Shown: positions 21,974 through 31,397, counted from the stretch's first letter. The stretch: DNA of 64,000 nucleotides from Propionibacteriaceae bacterium (GCA_031272505.1 JAISTQ010000001.1:1-64000), one strand, 5' to 3'. The notes: generated by a model from the sequence alone, not told the origin. Translations and numbers: made by a program.

Positions 21974-23598
21974 CGCACTACCTCCTCAATCATCTCGATG
22001 GCGTGGACAGGACATTGTTCATAGCAGGTGGCGCACCCGGTGCATTTGTCGTAGTCGAAGCGGTAGCGCAGGCCCTTGCCCAGCTTGATCACCGCGCCTT
22101 CCGGACAGGAGCCGAGGCAGCCGTCGCATTCGAAGCAGTTGCCGCAGGAGAGGCAGCGCCAGGCCTCGGTGTGCGCCTGCACGTCGTTCAGGCCGCCGAC
22201 GATCTCGTCGAAGTCGTCGACGCGGTCGCCCGGTTCCAGCTCCGGCTGGGTGGTCTGCCGGAAATCGCCGAAGTACCACAGGTGCAGCTTCTCGAAAGCG
22301 GCCAGGTCGTGCTTGGTGCGCGGCAGCGACTCGCGGTGGTGCAGGAAGGCGTCAATCTCGCGGGCGGCCTTCTTGCCGTGCCCGACGCCGGTGGTGACCG
22401 TGCGGGCGGAGGGGATCGCGTCGCCGCCAGCGAAAATGCCGGCCACGGACGTCATCAGAGTCTGCGGATTCACCTTCACCACGTCATGCTCGAACTGCAT
22501 CCCCGGAATCTTGCGCAGGAAGTTCGAATCGGTCTCTTGGCCGAGCGCCAGAATCACGGTGTCCGCCGCCAGCTTCTCGTACTGGCCGGTGCCCACCGCC
22601 TTGCCGTTCTCGTCAATCTCCATGATCTCGACGGTGAGGTCGTCCTCGTTGACCGACTGGATGGTGCGCAGCCAGTTCATCTTCACGCCTTCGCGCTCCG
22701 CGCCGGCCTTCTCCTCCTCGTGGGCGGGCATCTGCGCCTCGGTGCGCCGGTAGATGACCACCGAATCCTTGGCTCCCAGCCGCCGGGCCACCCGGGCGGC
22801 GTCCATCGCGGTGTTGCCGCCACCATAGACGGCCACCCGCTCGCCGATCTCCGGCCGTTCGCCCGAGGCGACCTGGCGGAGGAAGCTCACCGCGTCCATC
22901 ATCTTGGAGGCGTCCATGGTGGGAATGTCCACCCGTTTGGACAGGTGCGCGCCGATGGCCACGAACGAGGCGGAGAAGCCGCCTTCGGCCTGATCGGCCA
23001 TCAAGTCTTTGACGGTGTAATCCTGGACGAACACCACCCCCAGCTCGCGGAGCCGGTCAATCTCGGCGTCCAGCACGTCGCGCGGCAGCCGATACTCGGG
23101 GATGCCGTAGCGCATCATGCCGCCCGGCAGCGGCGACGAATCGCGGATCTCGACCTCGTGGCCGAGCTTCACCAGATGGTAGGCGGCGCTCAAGCCCGAG
23201 GGGCCGGCGCCCACCACCAGCACCTTCTGGCCGGACGAATACTTCGGCTTCTCGAACTGCCAGCCCTCCCGCAGCGCCAGATCGCCAAGGTAGCGCTCCA
23301 CCGAATGGATGGAGACGGCGCCGTCCAGTTCGACGCGGTTGCAGGCCACCTCGCAGGGGTGGTAGCAGACCCGCCCGTGGATGGCCGGGAAGGGATTGTT
23401 CTTGGTGATCTCCTGCCAAGCCTGGTATTCCTCACCCGCTTTGGTGAGCCGCAGCCACTCCTGGATGTTCTCGCCCGCGGGGCAGGCGTTGTTGCAGGGC
23501 GGCAGCAAATCCAGATACAGCGGCATCCGGGAGCGAATCGGAGCCACCCTTCCCGCTTCGTGCTCTAGATCAGGCAGCTTGGTGATGTCTTTTGCCAT
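21970..23598 (-). CDS. GltD-like NAD(P)-dependent iron-sulfur flavoprotein oxidoreductase
   Basis: A 542-residue homologue of the glutamate synthase small subunit. It has the N-terminal Cys-rich segment (PPCNNACPAGENI, CYHPCEVACNR), an FAD site (VVGAGPSGLSAAYHL), an NAD(P) site (VYGGGNTAMDAARVARRLGA) and a C-terminal extension with a [4Fe-4S] ferredoxin domain (CLSCGNCFECDGCLGSCP and CTGCATCYEQCP). No glutamate synthase large subunit is nearby; instead the gene is coupled to nifJ. A role as ferredoxin:NAD(P) oxidoreductase draining PFOR electrons is an inference. The start at 23598 is chosen for its AAGGAGGATCC ribosome-binding site; earlier in-frame ATGs lack one. A TGGTCA-N18-TAGATT promoter is possible upstream. 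Confidence 0.85.
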
Positions 23599-23746
23599 GG
23601 ATCCTCCTTCAGCGCTGGCCATGAATCCCCCCGCTTTCGCCCGGTAGCGATCCATGATTCCACCTGAGGGCAATCTACCGCGCGCCCGTCCCCCTTGACC
23701 ATTGATTCAGCCGGATTTGGAGACTCTTTAAGTGGACAAAAAAGTA

Positions 23747-24871
23747 CTATAAATCAGTGCTGACGAGGGTTGACGCCCATGCGGCGACGCTCGCCTGCAG
23801 ATGCTGCGGGCCGCGAATCAGCGCCTGACTACGCTCCATGTTCGGTGGGGTGATGCAGATCTTCTGCGTAAAGCCGGAAAGTTGGATCGCCCCTTCGCCC
23901 AACTGGCCCACGAACGCCACGCACGGCACCTGGTGCTGGGCCGCCAACGCGGCCATCCCGAATGGGGCCTTCCCGCCGCCGGTCTGGGCATCCAACGCGC
24001 CCTCACCGGTGAGCACGTAGTCGGCGCCCTGGAGCCGCGCGGCGACGTTGAGCGTGTCCAAGACGATCTCAATGCCCGGCTTCAACTCCGCCCCGATGGC
24101 CAGGAATGCCGCCCCCAGGCCGCCCGCCGCTCCCGCTCCGGGCAGCTCGCGCACCGCTTTGCCGCTGGCCCGCTCCAAGCAGGCCGCGTATTGCGCCAAG
24201 GCGTCTTCCAAGTATCCGATGTCCGCCGCGGTGGCCCCCTTCTGCGGGCCGAACACCGCCGTCGCCCCCTGTTCGCCCAACAGTGGATTGTTGACGTCGC
24301 AGGCGACCGTGATGGGTGGCAGCGGGGCGCCGTCCACCTCGGTGCGCAGCTTCATGGCGGCCACCATGCCCAACTCGCTGGGCAGCGCCGCCACCGGCTC
24401 GCCCAGCGCGTCAAAGATCTCGGTGCCCAGCCCGCTGAGCATTCCGGCGCCGCAGTCGTTCGTGGCCGTCCCACCGATGCCGATCAGCAGCCGCCGCGCC
24501 CCCCGCGCCACCGCGTCCCGGATCAAATCCGCCACCCCGGCCGTGTTCGCCGCCCAGATGTTGCGCTCACTGGCCGGGATCAACCCCAGCCCGATGGCCG
24601 ATGCCGATTCCATAATCGCCAAGCCATCCGCCGTCAACCCATACTCAGCCGTAATCCACTCCGAGAACGGATCGCGCACCTGCGCCTGGACAATCTGCGC
24701 GCCCAGCACCGGCGCCAACGCCGCCACCAACCCCTCGCCGCCATCCGCCAACGGCACCCGCACACACTCCGCCTCCGGGAACACCTCCCGCACCCCACGT
24801 TCCATCGCCTCCGCCGCCGTCGCCGCCGCCATCGACTCCTTAAACGAATCCGGCGCAATCACAAACCTCAC
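23747..24871 (-). CDS. Glycerate kinase (GarK/GlxK type)
   Basis: A 374-residue kinase of the type I glycerate kinase family, phosphorylating D-glycerate. The start MRFVIAPDSFKES and the following ADGGEGLVAAL and IGIGGTATNDCGAGML segments are typical. GTG start six bases after TAGGCT, with only G between, so leaderless. It is divergent from the proline racemase-family gene and stands apart from nifJ/GltD-like by 148 bases. Whether it serves glyoxylate, serine or sugar-acid breakdown cannot be told from context. The product position (2- or 3-phosphoglycerate) is not evident. Confidence 0.9.
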   Translation of the reverse strand: MRFVIAPDSFKESMAAATAAEAMERGVREVFPEAECVRVPLADGGEGLVAALAPVLGAQIVQAQVRDPFSEWITAEYGLTADGLAIMESASAIGLGLIPASERNIWAANTAGVADLIRDAVARGARRLLIGIGGTATNDCGAGMLSGLGTEIFDALGEPVAALPSELGMVAAMKLRTEVDGAPLPPITVACDVNNPLLGEQGATAVFGPQKGATAADIGYLEDALAQYAACLERASGKAVRELPGAGAAGGLGAAFLAIGAELKPGIEIVLDTLNVAARLQGADYVLTGEGALDAQTGGGKAPFGMAALAAQHQVPCVAFVGQLGEGAIQLSGFTQKICITPPNMERSQALIRGPQHLQASVAAWASTLVSTDL

Positions 24872-24877
24872 CCCCCC

Positions 24878-24883
24878 AGCCTA
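24878..24883 (-). promoter_or_regulatory. Leaderless -10 box for glycerate kinase
   Basis: TAGGCT, six bases (all G on the minus strand), then GTG. This is the same hexamer as at dapD and ppgK. Confidence 0.6.
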
Positions 24884-25330
24884 CGACCAATCCCGCCGCC
24901 GCCCTAGCCAGGTTCTTCTTGTTCCGGCGGCTGCTCTTGGGGCTAGTTCCCCGACGGGATCAAAAGCCGATCCGCCGGCATAGCCGTCGGACCGACTTTT
25001 CCCGAACATGGTTGGGCTGGTCGTCCCGCAAGTTGAATGGCCGGGCTGGCTAAGCGGACGCAGCTTTGGCGTCGGGTGCCAGTCGGTGGCTGGGTACCAC
25101 AACCCCGTCAATGATGATTTCCATAGAACAAAGCAGCCAACGCAACCACGAGCACAGAGTTTTGTGGGAGGTGGGCCAACAGGCGGGCGGGTGGTGGCCG
25201 CCCGCGAAGGCAAGTGGCAAGGCAACCACAAGCCGACGCGCCAAGACTCCTCGTCCGACGCGGGCCGTCAGCAGGCCATGGGGAGAAGATTGGCCCGCGA
25301 ATCGGGGCGGCGCCATCGAAAGGGGGCGAC
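24884..25330. other. Intergenic region without a recognised gene
   Basis: About 450 bases between two divergent genes. Open frames exist on both strands (for example 25050-25316 minus), but none has a recognisable product, a ribosome-binding site or a leaderless box. A perfect hairpin GCGGGCGG/CCGCCCGC with a 7-base loop lies at 25183-25205. Base composition is slightly lower in GC than the flanking genes. It could hold regulatory sites or gene remnants. Confidence 0.5.
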
Positions 25331-25336
25331 TACGCT
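25331..25336 (+). promoter_or_regulatory. Leaderless -10 box for the proline racemase-family gene
   Basis: TACGCT, exactly six bases, then the ATG at 25343. It decides the start: upstream in-frame codons from 25214 are not supported. Confidence 0.65.
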
Positions 25337-25342
25337 GTGGGT

Positions 25343-26368
25343 ATGGAGATTTGGACGACGGAGTATCACACGGCGGGGGAGCCGTTTCGGATTGTGGCGG
25401 AGCCCCCGGTGGCGATTGTGGGGGAGACGGTGGCCGCGAAGCGGGTGTTCGCGATGCGGGACCCGGAGGTGGACGGGCTGCGCCAACTGCTGTGCTTTGA
25501 GCCGCGGGGCCATGCCGACATGTATGGCTGCTTGGTGGTGCCGCCGAATGATGCCGGGGCGGATCTGGGGGTGCTGTTCTGGCACAAGGACGGCTTCTCG
25601 ACGGCGTGCGGCCATGGCACCATCGCGGTGGGGGCTTGGGCGGTGAACTCGGGGCGGGTCGCCGCGCCTGCCGATGGGGTGGTGGACGTCCGCATCGATG
25701 TCCCGTCCGGGCGGGTCACCGCGCGGGTACACACCGAAGGTGGCAAAGCCCGGGCGGTGGATTTCATCAACGTGCCCAGCTACCTGATCGCGCAACGGGT
25801 GCCGGTGTCGACGAGCCTGGGGGAGTTGCACGTGGACGTCAGTTTCGGCGGGGCGATCTATGCCCAGTTGAATGTGGCCGACGTCGGCCTGTCCGTCACT
25901 CCCGCCGATTTGACGCAGCTGATCGAGATTGGCCGCGAAATCAAGTGGGCGCTGAATGACGCCCCGGTGGCCCAGCATCCTACCGATGAGCGGCTCTCGG
26001 GCATCTACGGGACGATCATCTACGAGGAACTGGAGCCGGTGGCCGCCCAGCCTGGCGCCGCCCCGTCACTCACCCAGCGGAACGTCACGATTTTCGCGGA
26101 CGGCGAAGTTGACCGTTCCCCGTGCGGCTCCGGCACCGCAGCCCGCGTCGCCACCCTCTACGCCCAAGGCCAGTTGGCGCCCGGCGAGCTGCTCGTCCAC
26201 GATTCCATCATCGGCTCCCGCTTCCTCGCCACCATCATCGACACCGTTTCCGAAGTCGGCCAACCGGCCATCATCCCGATGATCACCGGTGCCGCTTTCC
26301 AAACCGGCGAATCCCACTTCACCGTCGACCCCGCCGACGACCTCACCCCCGGCTTCGTCCTCCGCTGA
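25343..26368 (+). CDS. Proline racemase / hydroxyproline epimerase family enzyme
   Basis: A 341-residue PLP-independent racemase. Both catalytic cysteines are present: Cys89 in STACGHGTIA and Cys261 in RSPCGSGTAAR, so the protein should be a racemase or 2-epimerase, not a dehydratase (which has Thr at the second site). The N-terminal EYHTAGEPFR and PRGHADMYG segments are typical. Proline and 4-hydroxyproline remain equally possible substrates. No other proline-pathway gene is adjacent. The start is fixed by the leaderless box at 25331. Confidence 0.9.
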   Translation: MEIWTTEYHTAGEPFRIVAEPPVAIVGETVAAKRVFAMRDPEVDGLRQLLCFEPRGHADMYGCLVVPPNDAGADLGVLFWHKDGFSTACGHGTIAVGAWAVNSGRVAAPADGVVDVRIDVPSGRVTARVHTEGGKARAVDFINVPSYLIAQRVPVSTSLGELHVDVSFGGAIYAQLNVADVGLSVTPADLTQLIEIGREIKWALNDAPVAQHPTDERLSGIYGTIIYEELEPVAAQPGAAPSLTQRNVTIFADGEVDRSPCGSGTAARVATLYAQGQLAPGELLVHDSIIGSRFLATIIDTVSEVGQPAIIPMITGAAFQTGESHFTVDPADDLTPGFVLR

Positions 26369-26386
26369 GAATTCGCCGCAGCCGCC

Positions 26387-26488
26387 TCACCCTTCGGTGG
26401 TGTGGGCAGCGGTAAAGACGCCAATCTGCGTCTTGCCATCAAACTCGTAAACCGGTACCACCACGTCCCCATTCTCGTCAAGATGCTA
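26387..26488 (-). pseudogene. Possible gene remnant downstream of cydDC
   Basis: Between two in-frame stops, 32 minus-strand codons read LDENGDVVVPVYEFDGKTQ then IGVFTAAHTTEG and TGA. The composition looks like a real protein C-terminus, but there is no start codon or ribosome-binding site, and an in-frame TAG precedes it. Family unknown. It may be the decayed end of a gene lost between cydDC and the racemase gene; a chance open stretch is possible. Confidence 0.3.
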
Positions 26489-26536
26489 GCGCGGTTGTGG
26501 TGCCGTCGGAACCGGCGGCCGCCCCGATTCGCGGAG

Positions 26537-29500
26537 CTACAGATCGACGGCGGAGGTGCAGCGGGAGATGACGGCGGGGTCGTGGGTGATGATGAGGGCG
26601 GGGTGGTGGGCGGTGCGGTGCCAGATGTCGTCGAGGATGGCGGCGGAGGTGAGAGAGTCGAGGTGTTCGGTGGGTTCGTCGAGGATCCAGACTTGGTAAT
26701 CGCCGACGAGAAGGCGGGCGAGGGCGAGACGGCGGGATTCGCCGCCGGAGAGGGGTTGGCCGGTGTCGCCGACGACCAGCGCGGGATCGAGGTCGGGAAG
26801 GCCAGCCTCGACGAGGGCGGCTTGGATCTCGGCGTCGGTAGCGTCGCGTTTGCCAATGCGGATGTTCTCGGCCACAGTGGTGCCGAAGATGTGCGCGTCC
26901 TGGGAGAGGTAGCCCAGCGAGCCGTCAACCTCGTAGCTGCCCGCGAGCGGCGGGATCATGCCCAGCAGCGTGGTGGCGATGGTGGTCTTGCCGACGCCGG
27001 AGCGGCCGGTGAGCGCGACCGTCTCGCCAGGGTGGACTTGCAGGCTGAGGTGCTCCACCAGCGGGGTTGGCGCGCTGTCAGCGGCCGTGGGCGGCCAACC
27101 GACGGCGAGATCACGCAACGTGAGCGCGGGGGCAGCCTGGGTGTGGGTGTCGGGTTTGTCGCCGGAGCCGACCGGCGGCGCGTCGATCAACTCTTGGACG
27201 CGGGCCAAGGCGGCGCGGGTGGAGGTGAACGTCTGCGCGGCCGACGTCAAGACGGTGAGTGACTCATGCAGGGCCAGCGGCACCAGCACCAAGACGGCGA
27301 GCATGGTGCGATCCAGGTTGCCGGCCAGCACCGCCTCCGAGCCGAACCAGAGGGCGCCGAGCACCGCCACCCCGGAGGCCAGCACCTGCATCGCGCCGGA
27401 GATGCCGCGTACCCAGGCGGAACGGGCCTCGTGGCGTTCCAGGGTGTCGTCCACCTCGGTGAACTTGGCCAGGTATTCAGCTTGGACGCCGTAGGCCAAC
27501 AGATCGGGAGCGGCGTACATCAGCTCGTTGAGATCGGCGGCCAACTCGCCGCGCAACTCGACGCTCTGCGCGTCTGCCTGTTTCGAGGCCCGCGAGGTGA
27601 GGATGGGGACGAGCAGGCCGGCGGCCAAGGCGGTGAGCAGCAGCGTCAGCCCGGAGGGCAGCGACCAGATGCAGATCAGCCCGGAGGAGACCAGGATCAC
27701 CAAGGATGCGGAGATGAACGGAATCCAGACGCGCACGATCAGGTTCGCGATGGCCTCGGCGTCGGTGACCGCGCGGTTCAGCAGGTCGCCGCGATCCCGG
27801 CCGAGCAGCGTGGTGCGGCTCAGCGCCTGGTAGAGCTTCAGCCGCAGGGCCGATTGCAGCCGCAGGGCGACGTCGTGACTATAGATCCGTTCCAGGTAGC
27901 GGAACACGCCGCGGGAGATGCCGAAGAAGCGGACCATCACCGCAGCCACCAAGAGGGCGCGCACCAGCGGGAGTTCGGCGGCGCGGGAGAGCAGCCACGC
28001 GGAGAAGCCCATCAGGGCCACGGACGCGAAGGTGGCGCAGCAGGCGAGCAGGATGGCGAAAGCGAGGCGCTTGCGGGAGTGGGGGACGGCGGTGAACAGG
28101 CGCGACAGGAGGGGGGTGGTGCTCGCTTCGCTCGCGCGTTCTGTGTCCTCCCAGATGCCTTCGGCATGGTCGGACTGGATCCCCGACCTTCGGTCGAGGA
28201 TGACGGGTTTGGGGTGATTCGAGGATGCCATGGACTCCCGGGCTTCGTCCGAGGATGACGGGGTGGGGGCGTCTGAGCGAAGCGAAGGCGAGGTGTGGGT
28301 GAGGTCGATGACGGTGTCGGCGGCGGCGATGACGGCGGGGCGGTGGGTGACGACGAGGGCGGAAACGCCGAGGGCGCGCAGCGAGGCCAGGGTGGCGGCC
28401 TCGGAGTCGGCGTCCAGGCCGGCGGTGGGCTCGTCCATGATCAGCAGGGTGGCGCGGCCCAGGGTGACGCGGAGCACCGCGCGGGCGATGGCGATGCGAC
28501 GGGTTTCGCCGGCGGAGACTCCGGCCCCGTTGGAGCCGATCAGGTGGTCCAGCTCGATCTCGGGAGCCCCGGCGGCGTCCAGCGCCTCGCGGACCGCGCG
28601 ATCCGTGGCGTCGGGGAAGCCGAGCCGGACGTTGTCGGCCACCGTGCCGCAGACCAGGCGCGGGGCCTGGCCCACGTACGCGAGTTTGGCCCGCCAGGCG
28701 TCCCAATCGGTGACCGGCTGGCCAGCGGAGCAAATGGCGCCGCTGCTGGGCGTCAAGAATCCGAGCACCGCGTTGAGCAAAGTGGTCTTGCCGCATCCCG
28801 AGGGGCCGATCAAGGCCACCAGTTGCCCTTTGGCGATGGCAAATGACGTGGGCGGCAACGCGGGCGCATCCGCGCCAGGATAGGTGTGGCTCAAACCCAC
28901 CACGGCGAGCGGGGCAGCGGTGGCGGGGGCGGGCGTGGCTTCGGGAGCGGGGACGGCACCGGTTTCGGCGTCAAGGTAGGCGAAAGCGGTCTCCGCGGCG
29001 GTGCTGCCGTTCACCGAATCGTGGAAGTGGGTGCCGACCGCGCGGACCGGCGCGTAGGCCTCCGGGGCGATCACCAAGATGAAGAGCGCGGAGGCGAGAT
29101 CCATGTCGCCATAGAGGACGCGGAAGCCGATAGTGACCGCGATCACCGCCACCGAGAGGGTGGCGAGCAGTTCCAGCGTCAACGCCGAGAGGAAGGAGAT
29201 GCGCAGGGTGGCCAGCGTCTCCTTGCGGTGCGCCTCCTCGGATTTCTCCAGCCCCTTGAGTTGCGCCTGCGCCCGGCCGAACGCCTGCAGCGTGGGCAGG
29301 CCCGCGATCAGGTCGGAGAAGTGGTTTGCGAGCCGCAGTTGGATGCGCCAGCGCTTTTCGGTGCGACGGCGGGTGGTCCAGCCCACCAGCATCATGAACA
29401 CCGGGATCAGCGGGATGGTGACCAGCATGATCAGCGCGCTGGTGACGTCCGAGAAGAAGGCGAAGGCGACGACGATGATCGGCACGGTCGCGGCCAAGCC

Positions 29501-30028
29501 CAGTTGCGGCAGGTACTTCGCGAAGTACGCGTCGAGGGCGTCCAGGCCCTGAGTGATGAGAGTCACCAAGCTGGCGGGGGAAAAGGTGCTCGCTGCGCTC
29601 GCGCGTTCTTGGTTCGTCGGAGTGCTTCGCTCCTCCGAACTGGATCCCCGAGCCTGCGGCTCGAGGATGACGGCTTGGGGGGGTGGCGGTGGGATGGGGG
29701 TGTGGGCGGCTTTGGTGGCGATGTCGGCGCGGAGTTGTTGTTTGACTTTGGCGCTGGAGCGGTGGCCGAGCCATTCGCTGGCCCAGGCGAGGGCGGCTTT
29801 GGCGGCGAAGATGAGGGCGATGACGACGATGGCGGTGAGCAGCGGCAAGGTGCCCGCCGAGCCGTCAATCGGCCGGAAGTTGAAGACGTCCGTCACCGCT
29901 TCCGAGAGCAGCTTGGCCTGGATGAGCGTCAAAGCGGCGGTACACAGGCCGACGGCGACCCCGGCCACCATAAAGCTCCTGGTCGCACGGGATCGCCGTA
30001 GCAGGTTTGCGTTCACCGGCCCGGCCAT
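26537..30028 (-). CDS. cydDC: Fused CydD-CydC ABC transporter for cytochrome bd assembly
   Basis: A 1163-residue fusion of two ABC exporter half-transporters needed to assemble bd oxidase (family role: cysteine/glutathione or heme export). CydD: membrane domain about 1-350, Walker A GPSGCGKTT near 415, signature VSAGETRR near 505. CydC: membrane domain about 640-930, Walker A GRSGVGKTT near 1012, signature LSGGESRR and LDEPTEHLD. Residues about 118-147 and 579-636 are encoded by copies of the dispersed repeat, inserted in frame: the first between CydD membrane helices, the second forming the linker. Start ATG follows a G-rich stretch (GGGGGGTGGG). It follows cydA and cydB on the same strand after 265 bases with no gene (only a GGATAC/GTATCC hairpin at 30192-30208). 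Confidence 0.93.
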   Translation of the reverse strand: MAGPVNANLLRRSRATRSFMVAGVAVGLCTAALTLIQAKLLSEAVTDVFNFRPIDGSAGTLPLLTAIVVIALIFAAKAALAWASEWLGHRSSAKVKQQLRADIATKAAHTPIPPPPPQAVILEPQARGSSSEERSTPTNQERASAASTFSPASLVTLITQGLDALDAYFAKYLPQLGLAATVPIIVVAFAFFSDVTSALIMLVTIPLIPVFMMLVGWTTRRRTEKRWRIQLRLANHFSDLIAGLPTLQAFGRAQAQLKGLEKSEEAHRKETLATLRISFLSALTLELLATLSVAVIAVTIGFRVLYGDMDLASALFILVIAPEAYAPVRAVGTHFHDSVNGSTAAETAFAYLDAETGAVPAPEATPAPATAAPLAVVGLSHTYPGADAPALPPTSFAIAKGQLVALIGPSGCGKTTLLNAVLGFLTPSSGAICSAGQPVTDWDAWRAKLAYVGQAPRLVCGTVADNVRLGFPDATDRAVREALDAAGAPEIELDHLIGSNGAGVSAGETRRIAIARAVLRVTLGRATLLIMDEPTAGLDADSEAATLASLRALGVSALVVTHRPAVIAAADTVIDLTHTSPSLRSDAPTPSSSDEARESMASSNHPKPVILDRRSGIQSDHAEGIWEDTERASEASTTPLLSRLFTAVPHSRKRLAFAILLACCATFASVALMGFSAWLLSRAAELPLVRALLVAAVMVRFFGISRGVFRYLERIYSHDVALRLQSALRLKLYQALSRTTLLGRDRGDLLNRAVTDAEAIANLIVRVWIPFISASLVILVSSGLICIWSLPSGLTLLLTALAAGLLVPILTSRASKQADAQSVELRGELAADLNELMYAAPDLLAYGVQAEYLAKFTEVDDTLERHEARSAWVRGISGAMQVLASGVAVLGALWFGSEAVLAGNLDRTMLAVLVLVPLALHESLTVLTSAAQTFTSTRAALARVQELIDAPPVGSGDKPDTHTQAAPALTLRDLAVGWPPTAADSAPTPLVEHLSLQVHPGETVALTGRSGVGKTTIATTLLGMIPPLAGSYEVDGSLGYLSQDAHIFGTTVAENIRIGKRDATDAEIQAALVEAGLPDLDPALVVGDTGQPLSGGESRRLALARLLVGDYQVWILDEPTEHLDSLTSAAILDDIWHRTAHHPALIITHDPAVISRCTSAVDL
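28119..28207 (+). repeat. Dispersed repeat, copy A1, inside cydDC
   Basis: Three palindromic segments in the family order: GCTCGCTTCGCTCGCG, then CAGATGCCTTCGGCAT, then GGATCCCCGACCTTCGGTCG followed by AGGATGACGG. It is translated in the CydDC linker as PVILDRRSGIQSDHAEG, IWEDTERASEAST. The open frame runs through the entire copy with no stop. Confidence 0.75.
28230..28292 (+). repeat. Dispersed repeat, degenerate copy A2, inside cydDC
   Basis: GGACTCCCGGGCTTCGTCCG followed by AGGATGACGGGG matches the right-hand hairpin of the family with several changes, and GAGCGAAGCGAAGG beyond it resembles the reversed left end of another copy. Translated as part of the linker (PSSSDEARESMASS). Confidence 0.5.
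29586..29673 (+). repeat. Dispersed repeat, copy B, inside the CydD membrane domain
   Basis: TGCTCGCTGCGCTCGCGCG, then GTCGGAGTGCTTCGCTCCTC, then GGATCCCCGAGCCTGCGGCT and CGAGGATGACGG. It is translated in the same frame and direction as copy A1, as AVILEPQARGSSSEERS, TPTNQERASAAST. Both peptides share VIL-[DE] and ERAS-[EA]-AST. Confidence 0.75.
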
Positions 30029-30293
30029 CAGCCCACCCCCCGAGTTTCCTCAACCGGGCTGGAAGCCTTGCGGCCGCACCGGGCCAGTAAACGCACGTTC
30101 ATATTGAGTTGTATTCTACGAGTCGATCCATAAGTCCCGTCCTACTGCGGCGGCCTCTGGAAACCACCTCGTGGCGTTGTCAGGTCAGCCGGGATACCAC
30201 CAGTATCCAGGCGACCTTCCGCCTTACGATGCGGTTCCCATAGACCATCCTCGCTACGAACTTGACTTATGAATCAACTCTTTAGTTGCTCAG

Positions 30294-31397
30294 CTACGCG
30301 GCAGCGAGGGCATCATCTGGAATGTTCTTCACCGAAATCGGACGACGGAACACCCAGTAAGCCCAAATAGTGTAGGCAAGCACAATCGGTACCATGATCA
30401 ACGCGGCCACCAGGGCGATCGTCAAGGTGCCATCCGTCGAAGCGGCGGTGAACACATTGATGCCCGGCACATCCGCGCCGCCGACATCCCGGAAGCCGAG
30501 GCCCGGCAGCATCTTCAGGAAGATGCCCAGCGCGACCAGCAGCCAAGTGAGCGACGTCATGATGAAGGCCAAGCCCCTGCCGATGGTGAGCCAAGAGACG
30601 ATCAACGCCACGGCGGCCAGCACCAGCAGGATCCACGACAAGCCGGACAGGAACAGCGGCGAGTACGCCAGATTCTGCCAGACCAGGAACGCCGCGCCGC
30701 CCACAATCGCGACCGCGCCGAGGATCTTCGCCAAGCCCTTGGCGCGTTCCTGAATCTCGCCCCGAGTCTTCAAGGTGAGATAGAGCAGGCCATGGTAGAG
30801 GCAAAGCACCACGACGACGATGCCGCCGAGCAGGCCGAACGGGCTGAACAGCTCCCAGAAATAGGGAGTGACGCCGACGTTCGCCGCGTCAGAGGCGATC
30901 ACGTAGAGCGAGGCGTTGTTCGGATCGGTGACCACCGGCAGGCCGATGATGAAGTTCGCGAAACCGACGCCGAAGACCAGCGGCACCAAGAAGGAACCGA
31001 TGGCGGCGCACCAATCAAACACGGCCCGCCACTTGGTGTCCGGGCGCTTCGAGCGATACTCGAAGGAGACGCCGCGGATGATCAGGCCGACCAGCACCAG
31101 GAACAGCGGCAGGTACAGGCCCGAGAACAAAGTGGCGTACCAGGCTGGGAAGGCCAGGAACATGGCACCACCTGCGGTGAGCAGCCACACCTCGTTTCCA
31201 TCCCAGACCGGGCCGATGGAGTTGATCAGGACGCGCTTCTCCTTCTCGTTTTTGCCGAGGAAGGGGATCAGCATCGCCACGCCGTAATCAAAGCCCTCCA
31301 AGACCAGGTAACCGATCCAGAGAACTGCGACGAGCAAGAACCAGACGACGGCAAGCACCGACGGGATCTCAGTCGGAAGGTTGAATGAGAAATTCAT
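30294..31397 (-). CDS. cydB: Cytochrome bd ubiquinol/menaquinol oxidase subunit II
   Basis: A 367-residue membrane subunit of the bd-type terminal oxidase, which passes electrons from quinol to O2 with high affinity. Around eight or nine membrane helices are visible; the N-terminal half contains GYLVLEGFDYGVAML and GNEVWLLTAGGAMFLAFP, both CydB hallmarks. It starts 17 bases after the cydA stop, so the two are cotranscribed; cydDC follows. Confidence 0.95.
   Translation of the reverse strand: MNFSFNLPTEIPSVLAVVWFLLVAVLWIGYLVLEGFDYGVAMLIPFLGKNEKEKRVLINSIGPVWDGNEVWLLTAGGAMFLAFPAWYATLFSGLYLPLFLVLVGLIIRGVSFEYRSKRPDTKWRAVFDWCAAIGSFLVPLVFGVGFANFIIGLPVVTDPNNASLYVIASDAANVGVTPYFWELFSPFGLLGGIVVVVLCLYHGLLYLTLKTRGEIQERAKGLAKILGAVAIVGGAAFLVWQNLAYSPLFLSGLSWILLVLAAVALIVSWLTIGRGLAFIMTSLTWLLVALGIFLKMLPGLGFRDVGGADVPGINVFTAASTDGTLTIALVAALIMVPIVLAYTIWAYWVFRRPISVKNIPDDALAAA

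Noticed and set aside
25050-25316. Minus-strand ORF in the intergenic gap, with MEIIIDGVVVP
   Set aside because: No start signal and no domain; the composition varies along its length, so it was not called a gene.
25066-25500. Plus-strand ORF overlapping the start of the racemase gene
   Set aside because: It runs out of frame into the racemase gene, has no start signal and no known family; the leaderless box points to the 25343 start instead.
30029-30293. Possible insertion-sequence remnant between cydB and cydDC
   Set aside because: No terminal inverted repeats or transposase-like peptide could be read; only a 6-bp hairpin was found.
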